A DNA stretch of 24,162 nucleotides from an uncultured Flavobacterium sp. (GTDB lineage Bacteria; Bacteroidota; Bacteroidia; Flavobacteriales; Flavobacteriaceae): positions 1-24,162 of the forward strand of contig NZ_CAMIHH010000044.1 in the NCBI RefSeq assembly GCF_946220915.1, in the 5' to 3' direction. Positions 23,034-24,162 of the stretch are shown here, piece by piece; the first letter of the stretch is position 1, and every line of letters begins with the position of its first letter. The position numbers and the translations under genes were made by a program. A model generated the notes under the pieces. The model was not told the DNA's origin. It did not search any database and worked only from the letters and a program-made list of their open reading frames with translations.

Positions 23034-24056
23034 ATGAAAAGACAAGTTACCCTCAAGCAGATCGCAAAAGAGCTCGATGTATCTATTTCCACCGTTTCGA
23101 AATCGCTGCGCAACAGCCCCGAAATAAGCGAGGACACGAGGCAGAAAGTACAGGCCTTTGCCAAGCTGTACAATTATAAGCCCAACAACATTGCACTGAG
23201 TCTCAAAAACAAGAAAACCAAGACAATAGGCATCATAATCCCCGAGATCGTGCACCACTTTTTTGCAACCGTGATCAGTGGTATCGAGCAGGTGGCCAAC
23301 GAGAACGGGTATAACGTAATCGTGTGCCTCAGCAACGAGTCGTTCGACAAGGAAGTGATCAATATGGAAATGCTCGCCACAGGCAGTACTGATGGGTTCA
23401 TCATGTCACTATCTAAAGAAACCCAGCAAAAAAAGGATTTTCACCATATTCAGGAAGTTATCAACCAGGGAATGCCGGTAGTGATGTTCGACCGGATAAC
23501 CAACGACGTACTGTGTGATAAGGTAATCATTAACGACCAGATGGCGGCTTACGATGCGGTAGAGTTCCTCATAAACAACGGATTTAAAAAGGTGGCGCTG
23601 GTAACTACCGTAGATTATGTAAGTGTGGGCAAACTGCGTACCGACGGATATGTAAATGCGCTGGACGACCACGACATCCCGGTAGATGAGGAAATGATCG
23701 TAAAGATCGAGGACATTGACAACTGCGCTGATAAAATAGAAAAATTGCTGACGGATAAAAAGCCCGATGCGATATTTGCTGTAAACGAGCTATTTGCCGT
23801 TACCAGCATCAAACTGGCACACAGGATGGGCATAAAAATACCGGAAGAGCTTTCGGTCATTGGGTTTACCGATGGCATCATTTCGCAATACTCCAGTCCG
23901 AGTATTACCACTGTGAGCCAGAACGGGATCAGGATGGGAGGAAGGGCTGCCCAAATGCTCATCGACCGCCTGGAGCTGGAAGAGGAAAACGAGCAGTACA
24001 CTACCGAACTGATAGAAACCAACCTCGTATTCCGGGAATCTACGTCAACGTTGTAG
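23034..24056 (+). CDS. LacI-family transcriptional regulator of the starch locus
   Basis: The 340-residue protein starts at 23034 (MKRQVTLKQIAKELDVS), which places the helix-turn-helix at the N-terminus as in all LacI proteins. A frame open from 22974 adds residues that overlap the promoter. The recognition region is SISTVSKSLRNSPEIS. The hinge helix is NNIALSLKNKKT (Leu expected to contact a central CpG). The periplasmic-binding-protein-like effector domain runs from TKTIGIIIPEIVHHFF to about residue 330, with VVMFDRI, PDAIFAVNELFAV and VIGFTDG as typical strand motifs. It is transcribed divergently from susC across two CG-centred palindromes and is probably autoregulated. Likely effector: maltose, a maltodextrin or a phosphorylated derivative; this is inference from context. 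A terminator follows, so it is monocistronic. Confidence 0.95.
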   Translation: MKRQVTLKQIAKELDVSISTVSKSLRNSPEISEDTRQKVQAFAKLYNYKPNNIALSLKNKKTKTIGIIIPEIVHHFFATVISGIEQVANENGYNVIVCLSNESFDKEVINMEMLATGSTDGFIMSLSKETQQKKDFHHIQEVINQGMPVVMFDRITNDVLCDKVIINDQMAAYDAVEFLINNGFKKVALVTTVDYVSVGKLRTDGYVNALDDHDIPVDEEMIVKIEDIDNCADKIEKLLTDKKPDAIFAVNELFAVTSIKLAHRMGIKIPEELSVIGFTDGIISQYSSPSITTVSQNGIRMGGRAAQMLIDRLELEEENEQYTTELIETNLVFRESTSTL

Positions 24057-24095
24057 TTGCGTGTAAAATATTTATTTCCAACAATTTGTAAAATC

Positions 24096-24125
24096 AATTC
24101 CGCTGCTTTTGGCGGAATTTTTTTT
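24096..24125 (+). terminator. Intrinsic terminator after the LacI-family gene
   Basis: AATTCCGC (24096-24103) pairs with GCGGAATT (24112-24119) around an 8-nt loop, and a run of T continues to 24125. It closes the regulator transcript just inside the window edge. Confidence 0.93.
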
Positions 24126-24162
24126 GAGGCCGAATGTTTTTCGGATTAAAAAACTTCTATCT

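Noticed and set aside
1..24162. Mobile elements, phage genes, CRISPR arrays, tRNA/rRNA genes, toxin-antitoxin or defence systems
   Set aside because: I found no transposase, integrase, direct-repeat array, clover-leaf sequence or defence-type domain. The gene content is housekeeping plus nutrient uptake.

Overview
The window looks like a chromosomal segment of a Flavobacterium-like member of Bacteroidota. The signs are a SusC/SusD/SusE set with two secreted amylases, type IX secretion (T9SS) C-terminal sorting tails, promoters of the Bacteroidota type (TTTG-N19-TAnnTTTG), weak or absent Shine-Dalgarno sequences, and the gene order rplM-rpsI-rpsB-tsf. I see no phage genes, transposase, CRISPR array, tRNA or rRNA. 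All species-level statements are inference.

Layout. (1) Positions 63-1249, + strand: a small four-helix membrane protein and a lipoprotein of unknown function, probably one transcript, closed by a strong terminator. (2) 1413-3704, - strand: a secreted GH92 alpha-mannosidase. (3) 3881-6049, - strand: a TonB-dependent outer-membrane receptor. Its 5' leader contains a clear TPP (thiamin pyrophosphate) riboswitch at about 6153-6226, so the receptor is very likely for thiamin or a thiamin precursor. A consensus -7 box sits directly upstream of the aptamer and a long hairpin directly downstream. (4) 6346-7574, - strand: tag (3-methyladenine DNA glycosylase I) and a YhhQ-type transporter, 2 bp apart. 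(5) 7702-10482, - strand: translation genes rplM, rpsI, rpsB and tsf, with a near-perfect promoter in front of rplM and a nested inverted repeat between rpsB and tsf. (6) 10483-10876: a gene-free spacer with two GC-rich dispersed-repeat-like elements, followed by a small lipoprotein gene (10877-11356). (7) 11559-22807, - strand: a starch/maltodextrin utilisation locus, susC-susD-susE-amylase-amylase, with hairpin terminators after susE and after each amylase gene. (8) 23034-24056, + strand: a divergent LacI-family regulator. Two CG-centred palindromes in the shared intergenic region are probable operators.

How the starch locus would work. Two T9SS-secreted GH13 enzymes cut starch outside the cell. 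The SusE and SusD surface lipoproteins bind the products and SusC imports them through the outer membrane. The LacI-type protein would sense an intracellular sugar and control the operon. SusC lacks the extra N-terminal signalling domain of sigma/anti-sigma-controlled receptors, which fits control by the LacI-type protein. The periplasmic and cytoplasmic steps (GH97, GH65, MFS and similar genes) are not in view and may lie beyond the right edge.

The best observations are the riboswitch-controlled orphan receptor, the dual LacI operators, the graded intra-operon terminators, the structured rpsB-tsf spacer, and the repeat elements near 10.7-10.9 kb. I did not find a convincing wholly new system.
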